Shown here in pieces: positions 7,106 through 16,934 of a DNA stretch of 64,000 bases; position 1 is the stretch's first letter, and every line of letters begins with the position of its first letter. The DNA is from an uncultured Bacteroidia bacterium. GTDB taxonomy: Bacteria; Bacteroidota; Bacteroidia; Bacteroidales; Prolixibacteraceae. Both the position numbers and the translations under genes were made by a program. The stretch is taken from the NCBI GenBank assembly GCA_903897145.1, contig CAIUAN010000005.1, positions 1 to 64,000 on the forward strand, in the 5' to 3' direction. The notes under the pieces were generated by a model, which worked only from the letters and a program-made list of their open reading frames with translations, was not told the origin of the DNA and did no database searches.

Positions 7106-8791
7106 TTACTCTCCTAGTTTTTTATAGCGAATACGATGGGGGGTACTATCGCCCAGTCGTTTCTTCTTATTTTCTTCGTATTCGGAATAGCTTCCTTCGA
7201 AGTAATAGACTTGTGAATTTCCCTCAAAAGCTAAGATATGCGTGGCAACGCGATCTAAGAACCAGCGATCATGGGAGATCACTACGGCACAACCGGCAAA
7301 GCTATCCAAACCCTCTTCGAGTGCTCTTAAAGTGTTTACATCAATATCATTGGTTGGCTCATCGAGGAGCAGCACATTTGCTTCTGACTTTAATGTCAAA
7401 GCGAGGTGAAGTCTATTCTTCTCTCCCCCTGATAATACGCCACATTTTTTCTCTTGATCGGCACCACTGAAATTAAATCGTGAAACATAAGCACGTGCAT
7501 TGGTCATGCGACCACCCACCATCACCTCATCGGTTCCGCCGGATAACACCTGATAGACTGTTTTATCGTTAACAATCGCTTCATGACCTTGATCAGCATA
7601 GCCAATTTTCACGGTCTCACCAACAGAAAAACTACCCGAATCAATCTTCTCAAGTCCGAGGATCATCCGGAACAAGGTTGTTTTACCTGCACCATTGGGC
7701 CCGATAACACCTACGATACCATTGGGCGGAAGGACAAAGTCAAGGCCCTCAAACAACAAGCGATCGCCATAGGCCTTTGAAACGCCGTGTGCTTCGATAA
7801 CCTTATCACCCAAGCGAGGTCCATTCGGGATAAACAGCTCTAGTTTATCCTCTTTCTGCTTCACATCTTCGTTCAATAATTTCTCATAAGCACCCAGTCG
7901 AGCTTTTGATTTAGCTTGACGAGCTTTTGGACTCATCTTCACCCACTCTAGTTCTCGCTCAAGTGTTTTACGACGTTTAGAAACACCTTTCTCCTCCATT
8001 TCTAACCGTTTAGACTTCTGTTCAAGCCAACTTGAATAGTTGCCCTTCCAAGGAATTCCTTCTCCCCTATCGAGTTCCAGAATCCAACCTGCCACATTGT
8101 CTAAGAAATATCGATCATGGGTAATACAGATCACTGTTCCTTTATATTGCTGCAAATGAAGCTCTAACCACTCCACAGATTCTGCATCAAGGTGGTTGGT
8201 TGGCTCATCAAGCAATAAAATATCGGGTTGTTTAAGCAATAAACGACAAAGAGCTACTCGGCGCCTCTCTCCTCCTGACAGCACTTTAACCGAGGTATCA
8301 CCATCTGGACAACGCAGAGCGTCCATCGCGCGTTCTAACCGATTATTTAGATTCCATGCATCGGTAGCATCAATTTTTTCTTGCAATACCGCTTGACGAT
8401 CCATCATCTTATCCATAACATCTGGATTCTCATAGACCTCAGGTAGTCCAAACTTCTGATTGATCTCCTCATATTCCTCCAGAATATCAACAATATCTTG
8501 AGCCCCTTCTTGAACGATGCCCATTACTGTCTTCGTATCATCTAATTCAGGCTCTTGCGACAAATGACCCACGGTATATCCAGCAGAAAATGCCAACTCA
8601 CCGTTAAAATCTTTCTCTAGACCTGCGATAATTTTCAAAAGTGTTGACTTACCAGAACCGTTTAAACCAATGATCCCAATCTTAGCTCCCAAATAAAACG
8701 AAAGTGAGATATCTTTAATAACTGTCTTCTGTGGTGGGTAAGTCTTGCTTACCTTATACATTGAGAATATAACTTGCCTATCTTCTGCCAT
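7106..8791 (-). CDS. ettA: Energy-dependent translational throttle protein EttA (ABC-F)
   Basis: A 561-residue ABC-F protein with two tandem ATPase domains and no membrane segments. Domain 1 has Walker A GLNGSGKSTLLK, signature LSGGERRRVALCRLL and Walker B LLLDEPTNHLDAE. Domain 2 has GPNGAGKTTLFRMI, LSGGEKNRLHLALTL and LLLDEPTNDIDVN. A charged linker (KRRKTLERELEWVKMSPKARQAKSKAR) between them is the P-site tRNA interaction motif region of EttA. The length and the DEPTNDID variant fit EttA rather than antibiotic-resistance ABC-F proteins. It binds the ribosomal E site and couples translation to ATP/ADP status. It is transcribed alone. Confidence 0.95.
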   Translation of the reverse strand: MAEDRQVIFSMYKVSKTYPPQKTVIKDISLSFYLGAKIGIIGLNGSGKSTLLKIIAGLEKDFNGELAFSAGYTVGHLSQEPELDDTKTVMGIVQEGAQDIVDILEEYEEINQKFGLPEVYENPDVMDKMMDRQAVLQEKIDATDAWNLNNRLERAMDALRCPDGDTSVKVLSGGERRRVALCRLLLKQPDILLLDEPTNHLDAESVEWLELHLQQYKGTVICITHDRYFLDNVAGWILELDRGEGIPWKGNYSSWLEQKSKRLEMEEKGVSKRRKTLERELEWVKMSPKARQAKSKARLGAYEKLLNEDVKQKEDKLELFIPNGPRLGDKVIEAHGVSKAYGDRLLFEGLDFVLPPNGIVGVIGPNGAGKTTLFRMILGLEKIDSGSFSVGETVKIGYADQGHEAIVNDKTVYQVLSGGTDEVMVGGRMTNARAYVSRFNFSGADQEKKCGVLSGGEKNRLHLALTLKSEANVLLLDEPTNDIDVNTLRALEEGLDSFAGCAVVISHDRWFLDRVATHILAFEGNSQVYYFEGSYSEYEENKKKRLGDSTPHRIRYKKLGE

Positions 8792-8945
8792 GATTTTACT
8801 TTTTTATTTGAGTCCCAAAATTCGTATTTTTAATCAGATTTGACAATTTATTTTTGAGTTATTCCTATTTATTGTGAAAGTAGCAGGTAAAATAGACCAT
8901 CTCACTTCTCCAACTGTGAAAAACTCAAGATTCACAGAAATAAAC

Positions 8946-8953
8946 TAAGTTTG
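8946..8953 (+). promoter_or_regulatory. -7 element TAAGTTTG
   Basis: A full match to TAnnTTTG, 26 bases before the ATG at 8980. No clear -33 TTG is seen at the usual 19-base distance, so this is a half-site call. Confidence 0.45.
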
Positions 8954-8979
8954 TCAAAGGGTTTCTAAACTTGAAAATT

Positions 8980-9366
8980 ATGAAAAAATTTCTTTCCATC
9001 GCGGTCATATCAATCTTGCTTTTCTTCGCGCTATCCATTTACTGGAAATATAGCTTTACCTATAGTGATGGTTACAGGGCTGGATTGCTGCAGAAATTTT
9101 CACGAAAAGGGAATCTTTTTAAGACTTATGAAGGTGAGATGATCTTAAGTAGTGTTCAAAGTAACGCAAATGTGGCCATTGCATCGGAGAAATTTCTATT
9201 CTCAGTTACAGATCAGAAGGTAGCTCAAGAAATTGAGAAAGCGCAAGGCCAATCAATAATTGTGCATTACCGTGAGAAAAATGGAACCCTGCCTTGGAAA
9301 GGTGAGAGTCATTATTTCGTCGATAGCATTAAGATTGCGCCATCTTCAAATCATGGTTTTCGCTAA
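8980..9366 (+). CDS. Small conserved Bacteroidota protein with one N-terminal membrane anchor
   Basis: A 128-residue protein: one N-terminal hydrophobic helix (FLSIAVISILLFFALSIYW), then a soluble beta-rich domain with the conserved YSDGYRAGLLQKFSRKGNLFKTYEGEM segment. From memory, homologues in Bacteroidota are often labelled 6-phosphogluconate dehydrogenase; that label has no support, because there is no Rossmann fold or catalytic residue of that enzyme. The function is unknown. The ORF track begins with a TTG at 8971, but the ATG at 8980 follows a good -7 box and puts the basic residues directly before the helix, so I prefer it. The domain probably faces the periplasm. Confidence 0.75.
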   Translation: MKKFLSIAVISILLFFALSIYWKYSFTYSDGYRAGLLQKFSRKGNLFKTYEGEMILSSVQSNANVAIASEKFLFSVTDQKVAQEIEKAQGQSIIVHYREKNGTLPWKGESHYFVDSIKIAPSSNHGFR

Positions 9367-9400
9367 TTCTCTTTTCCTAAAACACAATTAAGAAGTTCGT

Positions 9401-12070
9401 CTATAACTGATAGCTCAGTGTGTATTTTCCACTCTCGAGGCTCACTAAATTAGAATCCTGAGATCCGAGAGCTACAGATTTCTCATTTAAAGTATATGCT
9501 TTCGTACCAGCCTTTAAGACAACCTTTGCAAGACATCCAACTGGAACTTCAACCTCTATCTTGAGTATTTTGTTCTCTATTGCCCAGTTAACAGCAAGCT
9601 TTCCGTTCGGTGTCTCTTTCGTTGATTTTGCCCACGTAACTCCAGTAGGAATCTGAGGATCAATAAACACCTGAGTATATCCAGGATAATTATCATCTGG
9701 ACGAATGCCTCCAACTGCTTGATAAAACCAGGAGCCAATACCATTGTAGCAATTATGAATTCGACTTCTCTGTCCAGACCAGTGTTCCCAAGTTGTGGTA
9801 GCACCTTGATCGATCATATATAAAAACCCAGGGTAATCAGGTTTTTTCAACATGTTATAATACAGATCGACCGCTTTATTTTTAACAGCCCACTCCGTAA
9901 AGATTGGAATTCCAACTAGACCAGTTGCAATGTGGCCACCGCGCTTCACCACAATTTCGTTTTGAAGGGACTGGGTCACCTTGGAGATCAAAGAGTCCGG
10001 AACTAGGTTTGTTAAGAGTGGATAGCTATTGTCTATTTGTGATCCGCTGGCATAGCTATATTTTGCGGAATTAAAATAGGCCTGATGAATTTGTTTTTTG
10101 AGCTTCTCATTTTGCAGAGCATACTTTTGGGCATCCTCTTTCTTACCCAACAAGTTTGCGATCTTTTCCATTTTCTCCAAACTTTGACTAACCACACAGT
10201 TATCGACTAAGTTGATGGATCCCTTATCTTTTTGATCAACCCCTTCAGGCACAGCCCAATCACCCAAATACCATCCTCTATAATTAGTCTCTGGCCAAGG
10301 TTGAAGTAAGCCATCTGGCGAATATTTTGATACATAACCAAGCCACTGCTGCATAACTGGGTAGTATTTCTCCAATACCCGAGCATCGCCATAGTTCAGG
10401 TAAGTTTTGTAAGATGCGGTGATCATAAAAGCGCACCAATAAGGACCACCACCCGCAGGATAAGGACACGGCGCTGTGTGAGGCATTCCGCCATCTTCGT
10501 TCACGCAATCACCCCATGCTTGTAGCCAATTTGAATAGAGTGGACCTAAGTCAAACATCGTCTGAGCCGTTAAGGTAGAAGCATTGCCATCTCCGCCATA
10601 ACCAAGGCGTTCTAGCTGAGGACAATCAACTAAATAACCACCAATACTGAGGCATTTCAGTGTATAGAAAAGCATGTCGTGGATAGTATTTAGATCTTTG
10701 TCTGAGCAAGCGAATGTTGCTGCTGGTTTATAATCCGTATGCACAAGGAAAGCTTTAAAATTCTCCTTTCTAGGCTCCACCTTGAGATTGCTGATTTTTA
10801 GGTAGCGGAAACCATGATAATTAAACTTACTCTTGAAAATCTCAGCTCCTGAACCCCTCGCAACATAAGTATCTTCTTGGTGCTGCGAAACGAATTTTCC
10901 ATCTTTCTCCAGATGATCAGTATATTGAAGAATAACCTCTTGACCTGCTTTTAATCCATCAAATTTAACCTCCGCAATACCACTTAGTGTGGTTCCCATG
11001 TCGACCAACCAGGTTTTATGACCAAATGACTTCACATTTACTGCATCCACCTCACCTTGAATCTTATTGACTTCCACGGTCTGAGGTGTGACTAGATGCT
11101 TTGGAATATTTGCAATATAGACTGGGCTCCAGGTTTCTTTCTCTAAAGAAGGACCAGTCAAATCAGCAAGTGTTGTATTTGCATTAATTTTCTCCCCTCC
11201 AAAATGTCCACCTTTCCCATTTTCTATAGCTGAATAACCACTAACTCTCCCCTTCCAAGTAGGACCAGTCGCACAAACGATATTCCATTTGCCATCAACT
11301 AATTCTTCTAACCTCGCTTTTACTAGGGGTCCTTTATATTCCACCCCAGGCAAATCAGCGGTATACCATCCACGTCCAAGCCATAGCACAAGGTCGTTAT
11401 CTCCCTCTTTTAAGTATGAAGAGACATCATACGTTAAACTCAATGATCTTTTATTAAACTGGGAGACGGCAGGTGCCATTAGAGCATTTCCAACTTTTAT
11501 CCCATTGATATAAACCTCATGATAGCCTAATGAATTAACATAAATCAATCGTTTAGTAGCTTTTCCAGACAACTTGAAATGAGTGGTTAACAAAGGGCTT
11601 TCTGGGTTACCTGCGGATATTGGAAGGCCAATATAATTAGCCTTCCAGTCTACGTCAGCAAGCAAGCCAACACTAAAACTGCCAGTCGAACTCCAATCAG
11701 AAGCCTGTTCATTCTGGTCCCAGACACGAACTTTCCAATAGACTAAAGACCTAGAATCTAACTGTTTTCCTCCCCATACAATGATCCCCTTGGTAGCAGA
11801 AGTCAATTTCCCAGAAATCCATAAATCTGCTGATTGTTCAGTAAGTAAAGTGCTATCTGAAGCAGCAATAATCTGGTAAGCATTTTGGCGAGTGCCATTT
11901 TGACTTGAAGCTATTTTCCAACTCAATCCTGGCTTGATCGTTGCAATACCAAATGGATTTGTTAAGCCTTCGCAATGCAAATCGTACAGAGATAATTTCT
12001 CTTGACCGGACGAAAAGGCAGAAAAGCCAATTAAAAGAAAAATTTGAAGGCAAAAAAATAGTTTAAACAT
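9401..12070 (-). CDS. Exported alpha-L-rhamnosidase, glycoside hydrolase family 78
   Basis: An 889-residue protein with a signal peptide (FFCLQIFLLIGFSAFSSG), so it is exported. The domain order matches Bac_rhamnosid proteins: an N-terminal fibronectin-like domain (LTNPFGI...KPGLSWKI...QNAYQIIAA), a beta-sandwich carbohydrate domain (about 140-310), the concanavalin-like domain, an (alpha/alpha)6 catalytic barrel and a C-terminal beta domain. The barrel motif DCPQLERLGYGGDG lies near residues 481-495 and corresponds to the catalytic general-acid region; TTTWEHWSG near 745-760 carries a second conserved Glu. It should remove terminal alpha-L-rhamnose from pectic or glycosidic substrates. There is no SusC/SusD pair nearby, so it is an orphan enzyme rather than part of a classical polysaccharide utilisation locus. 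Confidence 0.93.
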   Translation of the reverse strand: MFKLFFCLQIFLLIGFSAFSSGQEKLSLYDLHCEGLTNPFGIATIKPGLSWKIASSQNGTRQNAYQIIAASDSTLLTEQSADLWISGKLTSATKGIIVWGGKQLDSRSLVYWKVRVWDQNEQASDWSSTGSFSVGLLADVDWKANYIGLPISAGNPESPLLTTHFKLSGKATKRLIYVNSLGYHEVYINGIKVGNALMAPAVSQFNKRSLSLTYDVSSYLKEGDNDLVLWLGRGWYTADLPGVEYKGPLVKARLEELVDGKWNIVCATGPTWKGRVSGYSAIENGKGGHFGGEKINANTTLADLTGPSLEKETWSPVYIANIPKHLVTPQTVEVNKIQGEVDAVNVKSFGHKTWLVDMGTTLSGIAEVKFDGLKAGQEVILQYTDHLEKDGKFVSQHQEDTYVARGSGAEIFKSKFNYHGFRYLKISNLKVEPRKENFKAFLVHTDYKPAATFACSDKDLNTIHDMLFYTLKCLSIGGYLVDCPQLERLGYGGDGNASTLTAQTMFDLGPLYSNWLQAWGDCVNEDGGMPHTAPCPYPAGGGPYWCAFMITASYKTYLNYGDARVLEKYYPVMQQWLGYVSKYSPDGLLQPWPETNYRGWYLGDWAVPEGVDQKDKGSINLVDNCVVSQSLEKMEKIANLLGKKEDAQKYALQNEKLKKQIHQAYFNSAKYSYASGSQIDNSYPLLTNLVPDSLISKVTQSLQNEIVVKRGGHIATGLVGIPIFTEWAVKNKAVDLYYNMLKKPDYPGFLYMIDQGATTTWEHWSGQRSRIHNCYNGIGSWFYQAVGGIRPDDNYPGYTQVFIDPQIPTGVTWAKSTKETPNGKLAVNWAIENKILKIEVEVPVGCLAKVVLKAGTKAYTLNEKSVALGSQDSNLVSLESGKYTLSYQL

Positions 12071-12401
12071 ATCAGTTCGATTTAGATAGATGCAATTTAG
12101 AGCTTACAATACGAACTCAATCCAATTAAAACTATACAATTCTGTTTAGAGAATAAATAGTACAACTCCCTAGAATAACTTAAAAACAGTCATTTAGAAC
12201 AATATTTAGAACTTTAAAATTGAGATCAAGTATTAGGTTAATTAGGTTGTTAATGATACAAATTAAATTCCATGGTTCAAAAAAGTGACGCAGTATTTAT
12301 CATGAAGAATCGATCAGTTATTAAATCAAAACCGAATACGAACAATCGGGCATGGTAGTTGTTAAGAAAGTATAGTTAACTTAAAAAATAGTAAAAACAC
12401 A
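12071..12401. other. Divergent intergenic region, 331 bases
   Basis: This AT-rich gap separates the rhamnosidase (minus) from the ene-reductase (plus) and must hold both promoters. I see no gene, hairpin terminator or full TTG-N19-TAnnTTTG promoter. A weak candidate for the plus gene is ttg...tatagtta around 12358-12376. Nothing else stands out. Confidence 0.5.
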
Positions 12402-13490
12402 ATGAGTACAGCAAAATTGTTTACCAAATACACCCTTGGGAATATCGAACTAAAAAATCGCATTATTATGGCACCTATGACACGCTGTCGTGCCATAGGA
12501 AATCTCCCAAACGATTTAATTGCAACTTATTACGAACAAAGAGCAGGTGCAGGACTTATCATCACTGAAGGAGCAGCACCTTCCCCAAATGGACTTGGCT
12601 ATTGCCGTATTCCTGGATTATTCAATGAGGCACAAGCGGAAGGTTGGAAAAAAACGACCGATGCCATTCATGCAAAGGGAAGTGCAATTTTTGTACAACT
12701 GATGCATTCTGGTCGAATTAGTAGTTCGCACAACTTACCTGAAGGGGCGATTACACTAGCTCCATCGGCCATAAAAGCAGCCGGTCAGATGTGGACAGAC
12801 GCACATGGAATGGTTGATTTTGATGAGCCCAAAGCAATGACTTTAGCAGAGATACAAGCAGCGATTACAGAATATGAGCAATCAGCCCTTTTGGCAGTCA
12901 AAGCAGGCTTTGATGGCGTGGAGTTACATGCTGCAAATGGTTATTTATTAGAGCAATTCATCTCGCCAATTAGTAATCAACGGACTGATGAGTATGGCGG
13001 AAGCGTAAAAAACAGATGTCGCTTTGTACTGGAAGTTATCGACCGCGTGATCAAAGCTACAGGAGCAAATAGAACAAGTATTCGTCTATCCCCATTTGGC
13101 GTGGCCAGCGACATGCCTCATTATCCAGAGATCGAAGAGACTTACACCTATCTTGCTGAACAACTTAACGACAGAGGTATCATCTATATCCATTTAGTAG
13201 ATCATAGTGCCATGGGTGCTCCAGCAGTTCCTTTCAGCATTAAAAATACGATCCATACAAAATTCAAAAACACCCTAATCCTTACCGGTGGGTATAACCT
13301 GCAAACTGCAGAACAAGATCTTCAAAGCAACAACACAGACCTCATTGGTTTCGGCAGACAGTTTATCAACAATCCTGACTTAGTAGAACGACTTGAAAAC
13401 AACTGGCCTTTATCTGAGACCTTAGATTTCGACACATTCTACTCTGCTGGCAAAGAAGGCTTTATCGACTACCCTTCTTATTCAAACTAG
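12402..13490 (+). CDS. Old-yellow-enzyme family ene-reductase / NADH:flavin oxidoreductase
   Basis: A 362-residue FMN-dependent TIM barrel of the OYE / N-ethylmaleimide reductase type. Visible marks are the N-terminal LKNRIIMAPMTRCRA, VQLMHSGR, the FMN/substrate-binding GFDGVELHAANGYLLEQFISP (in which His and Asn form the anion-binding pair), NQRTDEYGGS and the C-terminal DLIGFGRQFINNPDLVERL. It should reduce activated C=C bonds of alpha,beta-unsaturated carbonyls or nitro compounds using NAD(P)H, in the cytoplasm; the natural substrate is unknown, as for most of the family. It is a single gene facing away from the rhamnosidase. Confidence 0.92.
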   Translation: MSTAKLFTKYTLGNIELKNRIIMAPMTRCRAIGNLPNDLIATYYEQRAGAGLIITEGAAPSPNGLGYCRIPGLFNEAQAEGWKKTTDAIHAKGSAIFVQLMHSGRISSSHNLPEGAITLAPSAIKAAGQMWTDAHGMVDFDEPKAMTLAEIQAAITEYEQSALLAVKAGFDGVELHAANGYLLEQFISPISNQRTDEYGGSVKNRCRFVLEVIDRVIKATGANRTSIRLSPFGVASDMPHYPEIEETYTYLAEQLNDRGIIYIHLVDHSAMGAPAVPFSIKNTIHTKFKNTLILTGGYNLQTAEQDLQSNNTDLIGFGRQFINNPDLVERLENNWPLSETLDFDTFYSAGKEGFIDYPSYSN

Positions 13491-13641
13491 GTTAGAAACC
13501 GCACTTTTATCGACTGAAATGCCGTGAGGTCTTTGCAGATCTTTGTTATCCAATTACGGATGATGAATTTATGCAATAGCCTTGCGGCATTTTACATTCA
13601 TTGAATTCCCAAACACACTTCAACCTTTCGAATTAAAAAGT

Positions 13642-13649
13642 TAAATTTG
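13642..13649 (+). promoter_or_regulatory. -7 element TAAATTTG for yicC-gmk
   Basis: A full TAnnTTTG match, 15 bases before the preferred ATG of yicC at 13665; the predicted transcript would have a very short leader. No clear -33 TTG is visible. Its position also argues against the TTG start at 13647 used by the ORF track. Confidence 0.45.
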
Positions 13650-13664
13650 ACCAAAATTAACTTT

Positions 13665-14540
13665 ATGATTAAATCAATGACCGGTTATGGGAAAGCAGAA
13701 TGCGAGCTAGCCCAGAAAAAAGTAACCATTGAAATTAAATCGCTTAACAGTAAACAGCTCGAATTAAACACTAGAATGCCAAGTGTTTATAGAGAGAAAG
13801 AACTTGAAATCAGACGAGAGCTATCCGACAAACTAATTCGGGGCAAAGTTGATTTCAGTCTGTTTATTGAATCGTTGGGAGTCGAGAGTAACAGTGCCAT
13901 AAATGGTTCACTCGTAAAAAGTTATTTCAGTCAACTTTCTGCCATCAGTGCCGACCTAGGTGTTCCAATTAACGAGCACACTTTACAGATCGTCATGCAA
14001 TTGCCTGAAGTTGTGAAGATGACTCGTGATGAATTGAACGAGGACGAATGGAAAATTATCCAGAAAGGAATTGCAGAAGCAGCAGCAGCTTTAGAAAATT
14101 TCAGAATTCAAGAAGGCGACTCCCTAGCAAAAGATCTAATAATTAACATAAATAATATCACCTCCCTTTTGGAGCAAGTGGCACCTTTTGAGCTTGAACG
14201 GGTTACTAAAATAAAAGAAAGAATTGCTGAAGGGTTGAAGGAGTTGTCATCACCTGATGGTGTCGACCATACTAGACTTGAACAAGAGATGATCTTTTAT
14301 CTAGAAAAACTAGATGTCAACGAAGAGAAAGTTAGACTAAAAAATCATTGCGTCTATTTTCTTGAAACCATGGAACTCAATGAACCTACAGGAAAAAAAC
14401 TAGGGTTTATTGCTCAAGAGATTGGCCGTGAAATCAATACATTAGGCTCAAAAGCCAACCATACGGAGATGCAAAAATTAGTTATCGGGATGAAAGATTC
14501 CTTAGAGCGAATTAAAGAACAACTGCTCAACGCCTTATAA
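13665..14540 (+). CDS. yicC: YicC/YloC family endoribonuclease
   Basis: A 291-residue protein starting MIKSMTGYGKAE, the usual N-terminus of the YicC family, which is why I use the ATG at 13665 and not the TTG six codons upstream. The N-terminal YicC-like domain carries IEIKSLNSKQLELNTRMP, and the C-terminal DUF1732 region has DHTRLEQEMIFYLEKLDVNEEKVRLKNH and PTGKKLGFIAQEIGREINTLGSKANH. Members cleave RNA and act in the cytoplasm on small RNAs or stable RNA. It is directly followed by gmk, a pairing that is conserved in many bacteria. Confidence 0.93.
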   Translation: MIKSMTGYGKAECELAQKKVTIEIKSLNSKQLELNTRMPSVYREKELEIRRELSDKLIRGKVDFSLFIESLGVESNSAINGSLVKSYFSQLSAISADLGVPINEHTLQIVMQLPEVVKMTRDELNEDEWKIIQKGIAEAAAALENFRIQEGDSLAKDLIININNITSLLEQVAPFELERVTKIKERIAEGLKELSSPDGVDHTRLEQEMIFYLEKLDVNEEKVRLKNHCVYFLETMELNEPTGKKLGFIAQEIGREINTLGSKANHTEMQKLVIGMKDSLERIKEQLLNAL

Positions 14541-14574
14541 AATCTTATCCGATTACGCTAAAAATATAAATGCA

Positions 14575-15153
14575 ATGAGTGAGGGCAAAATGGTTATTTT
14601 CTCTGCTCCGTCTGGGGCTGGCAAGACAACAATTGTAAAGCATTTGTTATCCTTAGGCCTAAACTTTGCATTCTCAATTTCTGCGACTACCCGCAAACCT
14701 AGAGGGGTTGAAATAGATGGAAAGGACTATTATTTCTTAACTCCTGAAGAGTTTCAAAGCAAAATTAACAACCATGAATTTCTTGAGTGGGAAGAAGTTT
14801 ATCCGGGATGTTTTTATGGAACATTAAAATCAGAAGTTGAGCGAATACTTCAAGCTGGCGGACATATCCTTTTTGATATCGATGTTGTAGGCGGAAGTAA
14901 TATCAAAAAGCAGTATGGCGACAAGGCTCTGGCTGTTTTTATCCAAGCGCCATCTATAGAGGAGTTAAGAAACAGATTGCTAAATAGGTCTACGGATCAT
15001 CCTGAAATCATTCAAGAACGCATTGCCAAGGCGGAGTTCGAGATGAGCTTCGTGAAACTTTTTGACATTGTCATAATTAACGACAGACTTGAAGATGCAC
15101 TTTTAGAAGCTGAAACAAACGTGAATAGATTTTTAAAAGGGACAAATCAATAG
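14575..15153 (+). CDS. gmk: Guanylate kinase
   Basis: A 192-residue kinase that converts GMP and ATP to GDP and ADP. The P-loop APSGAGKTTI lies at about residues 11-20, the GMP-binding segment SATTRKPRGVEIDGKDYYF near 38-56 and the lid EELRNRLLNRSTDHPEIIQERI near 130-152. Length is typical. It starts 34 bases after yicC and is followed 86 bases later by nadD, so the three nucleotide/RNA genes may form one unit. Confidence 0.97.
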   Translation: MSEGKMVIFSAPSGAGKTTIVKHLLSLGLNFAFSISATTRKPRGVEIDGKDYYFLTPEEFQSKINNHEFLEWEEVYPGCFYGTLKSEVERILQAGGHILFDIDVVGGSNIKKQYGDKALAVFIQAPSIEELRNRLLNRSTDHPEIIQERIAKAEFEMSFVKLFDIVIINDRLEDALLEAETNVNRFLKGTNQ

Positions 15154-15239
15154 CCTAACGGCCTAAAGTTTAAGATCACGTCTTTGATAAATAAACTTTA
15201 GTGTGCCGAAAACATAAATAGAATTCTATCCTGATCTTG

Positions 15240-15803
15240 ATGAAAATAGCTATTTACGCTGGGTCTTTTAATCCGATACACAATGGTCATCTGGCTATTG
15301 CAAGGGAGGTTTTACATCAAGGTGCAGCAGAACAGGTTTGGTTTTTAGTTTCTCCACAAAATCCATTGAAAGTAAACAGTGATCTTTTGCCTGAGCAAGA
15401 TCGACTAGAGATGGTTCGCTTAGCCATCGAGGAAGAACCCAATATGATTGTCAGCGATTTTGAGTTTCGGCTCCCTAGGCCTTCCTACACCATTCGAACC
15501 CTTGATGCACTTAAAAAAGATTTTCCAGAGCATCAGTTTGTATTACTAATTGGAGGAGATAACCTCTCGATATTTCATAAATGGGTCGAATACCAGCGGA
15601 TTATTTCAGATTTTGGATTGATTGTTTATCCCCGACCAGGATATGAATCAGCAGATATCTTAAAATTTAAAAACACCACTTGCTTAACGGCCAAGCTATT
15701 AGATATTTCCGCTACTGAATTAAGAGAGAAAGCTAAAAAAGGTGAATCGATAGATTCTTTAACGCCTGCTAAGGTAGCCAATTACCTCCAGCGACTGCTT
15801 TAG
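15240..15803 (+). CDS. nadD: Nicotinate-nucleotide adenylyltransferase
   Basis: A 187-residue protein of the nucleotidyltransferase HIGH superfamily: GSFNPIHNGHLAIA near the N-terminus and ISATELREKAKKGESI near the C-terminus (the ISSTxIR motif). It adenylates nicotinate mononucleotide to deamido-NAD in NAD synthesis. The track includes a TTG directly before the ATG; I use the ATG at 15240. It is downstream of gmk and converges with the ABC transporter genes. Confidence 0.96.
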   Translation: MKIAIYAGSFNPIHNGHLAIAREVLHQGAAEQVWFLVSPQNPLKVNSDLLPEQDRLEMVRLAIEEEPNMIVSDFEFRLPRPSYTIRTLDALKKDFPEHQFVLLIGGDNLSIFHKWVEYQRIISDFGLIVYPRPGYESADILKFKNTTCLTAKLLDISATELREKAKKGESIDSLTPAKVANYLQRLL

Positions 15804-15818
15804 ATCAAAAGGCAAATA

Positions 15819-16934
15819 TCAATACCACTTAAACGTTTTTATCCCAATCACAAAAGTAGCTACTCCAAATGTGGTCAGCATCACAGCTTCGCGCCAAACA
15901 TCGATCAAAGTACCACCTTCATTGAAAATGATCCTAAAGCCATCGGCAATCATACTTAAGGGAAGGTACTGGATGACAGAGACTGTCCAGTCTGGGAAGT
16001 TATGGTAACTAAAAAACACCCCTGAGACAACCATCATAGGAGTCACAATCGCATTAATCATTCCGTTACCAACCTCAGAGCTAGCAGTGCGTGAGGAGAT
16101 TAAGATGGCAATACCCGAAAAAGCAATATTTCCAGCCATAAATAAAATAATCAAGGCACTTACACTTCCTTGAATCTTCACATCAAAATAGATCCAAGCA
16201 AAGATAAATAGCAGGATAGCCTCAGCCAGGTTCATGAAAAAGCGAGCAGTTATTAAGGCAATTAAAAGATTTGTCTTTCGCATAGGCGTAGCTACCATTC
16301 TTCGCAAAAGTTTTTTCGATCGTCGATCAATGATGGTATAGCTAATGCCCCAACAGCAGGCCATCATAATTCCCATCCCCAATAATCCAGGAATTAGAAA
16401 ATCGACATACCGAGATCCTTTGAGTGTCAATGGAACAATAGACTCTTGACTATTAACCTTCGCTTTCGATCCATTTTGTTCAAAATCGACAGCCAATTGA
16501 TAAGCAGCTTTAGCATCCTGACTAGAAGGATCGAAGGAATATTTAGATCCCAAGTTTGAGTCTTCAATAATTACCGATACCTTCCCTTTTTTAAGCAGAC
16601 GATACGCATTTGAAGATGAGGTTTCGAAAAAGCTCAACTGAGAATCCCCTAATTTTTCATTCTTTAGCGTCACCAGATAACTGCTATCTTGCTTGATACT
16701 GCATTCAGAAAGGGCCGTAAAGAGCTTACTTTTTTGGCCGTCATGAGTCTGTTCTGTCCGAACAAATGCTAGCTTAGCATGAACACCCGTTTTCTGTGTA
16801 AAAGCAATACCCAGTCCCCAAGCCATCAGGATTGGAAAAATAACACCCCAAAAGATCACTGCCGGTTCCCTAATAATCTCAGCAAAATGGGCGACGATTA
16901 GACGATAAAGCTGATGATTTGTAATTTTATTCAT
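15819..16934 (-). CDS. ABC-2 type transporter permease
   Basis: A 371-residue membrane protein with one helix near the N-terminus (about 23-45), a large extracytoplasmic domain (about 50-175) and five further helices at the C-terminus ending FVIGIKTFKWY, the layout of the ABC-2 / YhgE-type exporters such as YbhR or DrrB-like permeases. RRMVATPMRKTNLL is the coupling-helix type segment. It overlaps the ATPase gene by 8 bases, so the two subunits are translationally coupled. Its cargo is not evident; candidates are lipids, drugs or other small molecules. Confidence 0.88.
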   Translation of the reverse strand: MNKITNHQLYRLIVAHFAEIIREPAVIFWGVIFPILMAWGLGIAFTQKTGVHAKLAFVRTEQTHDGQKSKLFTALSECSIKQDSSYLVTLKNEKLGDSQLSFFETSSSNAYRLLKKGKVSVIIEDSNLGSKYSFDPSSQDAKAAYQLAVDFEQNGSKAKVNSQESIVPLTLKGSRYVDFLIPGLLGMGIMMACCWGISYTIIDRRSKKLLRRMVATPMRKTNLLIALITARFFMNLAEAILLFIFAWIYFDVKIQGSVSALIILFMAGNIAFSGIAILISSRTASSEVGNGMINAIVTPMMVVSGVFFSYHNFPDWTVSVIQYLPLSMIADGFRIIFNEGGTLIDVWREAVMLTTFGVATFVIGIKTFKWY